A stretch of 21,382 nucleotides of DNA, from assembly GCA_003023165.1 (NCBI GenBank), contig PXSD01000025.1, forward strand, positions 1-21,382, in the 5' to 3' direction. This stretch comes from Halobacteriales archaeon QS_9_67_15. Its GTDB lineage: Archaea > Halobacteriota > Halobacteria > Halobacteriales > Haloarculaceae. Positions 20,949 through 21,382 of the stretch are shown here, piece by piece; the first letter of the stretch is position 1; every line of letters begins with the position of its first letter. The position numbers were made by a program, and so were the translations under genes. The notes beneath the pieces are model-generated. The model was not told the DNA's origin, made no database searches, and worked only from the letters and a program-made list of their open reading frames with translations.

Positions 20949-21382
20949 TCAGACCGAGAACTCGAACAGGTCGTCGCCGACGTGGTGGACCGACTCGACG
21001 ACCTTGCCGGAGTCGCCGACCATGTCGTCGCCGTCGGTCTTCGCGCGGCCGACGGCGAGGAACTTCCCGTGGCCCTCCTCGTTGATGGCGACGAGGTCAC
21101 CCGCCGCGATCGAGTCGTCGGCCTCGACGATGCCCGGGCGCATCACGTCGGCCCCGTCGGAGACGAACGAGATCGCGCCGGCGTCGACCGTGACCACGTT
21201 TCGCTCGGGCGGGTAGGCGTTCGCGCCCTCAACGGTCAGGAACGGCTCGCCCTCCGTGGCGTCGCCGTCTTCTCGCGGGCTGGGGGACGGCTCCGCCGTC
21301 GTCTCACGGGCTTCGCCCGTTCGACTGCTCGCGGAGCTTTGCTCCGCGCTCGTCCCGTTCGAGGCGGCCTCGCCGCCTCGCG
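20949..21382 (-). CDS. C-terminus of a PUA-domain tRNA-modification protein, probably archaeosine synthase, 5' partial
   Basis: The gene enters from the right edge and ends at 20949; the frame is open to the window end. The last 90 or so residues form a PUA domain: NVVTVDAGAISFVSDGADVM, then RPGIVEADDSIAAGDLVAIN, EEGHGKFLAVGRAKTDGDDM and GKVVESVHHVGDDLFEFSV. The GADVMRPGIVEAD and HHVGD pattern is that of the C-terminal PUA of archaeosine tRNA-guanine transglycosylase and archaeosine synthase (TgtA/ArcS), which bind tRNA during G15 modification. Upstream is a disordered linker of about 50 residues (GTSAEQSSASSRTGEARETT and on), encoded by four DNA hairpins. ArcS is likelier than a small stand-alone PUA protein because the frame extends beyond the window, but the catalytic part is not visible. 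Confidence 0.65.
   Translation of the reverse strand, partial: RGGEAASNGTSAEQSSASSRTGEARETTAEPSPSPREDGDATEGEPFLTVEGANAYPPERNVVTVDAGAISFVSDGADVMRPGIVEADDSIAAGDLVAINEEGHGKFLAVGRAKTDGDDMVGDSGKVVESVHHVGDDLFEFSV
21286..21380. repeat. Array of four perfect hairpins within coding sequence
   Basis: Four consecutive perfect palindromes: 21286-21300 (stem GACGGC, 3-nt loop), 21306-21320 (ACGGGC, loop TTC), 21330-21348 (8-bp stem, loop TTT) and 21360-21380 (8-bp stem CGAGGCGG, 5-nt loop). Spacers are 5, 9 and 11 nt. Stems differ in sequence but share the design of GC-rich arms with a small loop. All lie in the linker of the PUA protein with the reading frame kept open. Array continuation beyond the window edge is possible. 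Confidence 0.8.

Overview
The window is haloarchaeal chromosome. Evidence: very high GC with GC-rich third positions, strongly acidic proteins, short AT-rich promoter boxes about 25-30 nt before start codons, and archaeal hallmark genes (TFB, SRP19, Gar1, archaeal SepF, presenilin-like PSH, HalX response regulator, PGF-CTERM-anchored BtuF, archaeosine-type PUA protein). No rRNA, tRNA, CRISPR array, transposase or integrase was seen. The family cannot be fixed from the sequence; a Haloarcula-like lineage is only a guess.

Layout. 1-1303: the end of a HalX response regulator faces a membrane-anchored CAP-domain protein. 1406-5101: a cobalamin uptake locus, btuD-btuC leftward and btuF rightward from a 64-bp divergent promoter. 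5183-6870: srp19, a broken gar1, a leftward gene remnant and the PSH protease. 6997-10419: an aldo/keto reductase, a CoA-disulfide-reductase-like flavoprotein and a leftward SDR. 10531-11698: the decayed 3' end of an S9 peptidase, a small unknown gene and thiE. 11817-13495: a rhodanese/metallo-beta-lactamase fusion and a 148-aa unknown. 13540-13619: an 80-bp palindrome. 13619-15632: a small winged-helix-like protein (probably DUF6432), an acidic zinc-ribbon protein with a frame break, and a DUF5611-like gene with an apparent internal deletion. 15992-18531: sepF, a HerA-type ATPase and a TFB, all leftward. 18854-21382: a DUF1028 protein, an M20 peptidase and the C-terminus of a PUA protein, probably archaeosine synthase.

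How the genes work together. BtuF captures corrinoid at the cell surface, BtuC forms the channel and BtuD powers it. SRP19 and Gar1 are RNP proteins for membrane targeting and rRNA pseudouridylation. SepF anchors the FtsZ division ring, and the neighbouring ATPase and TFB may be co-expressed with it. Most other genes are single-gene metabolic units.

The most notable feature is a concentration of broken reading frames. In gar1, the DUF5611-like gene, the S9 peptidase remnant, the acidic zinc-ribbon gene and a leftward fragment before psh, homologous-looking protein continues in another frame, in two cases apparently after internal sequence is lost. This could be assembly or homopolymer error, real decay, or in one case (GGGGGGA) a programmed -1 shift. 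Two structural DNA elements also stand out: the 80-bp palindrome after a stop codon, and four consecutive perfect hairpins inside the coding linker of the last gene.
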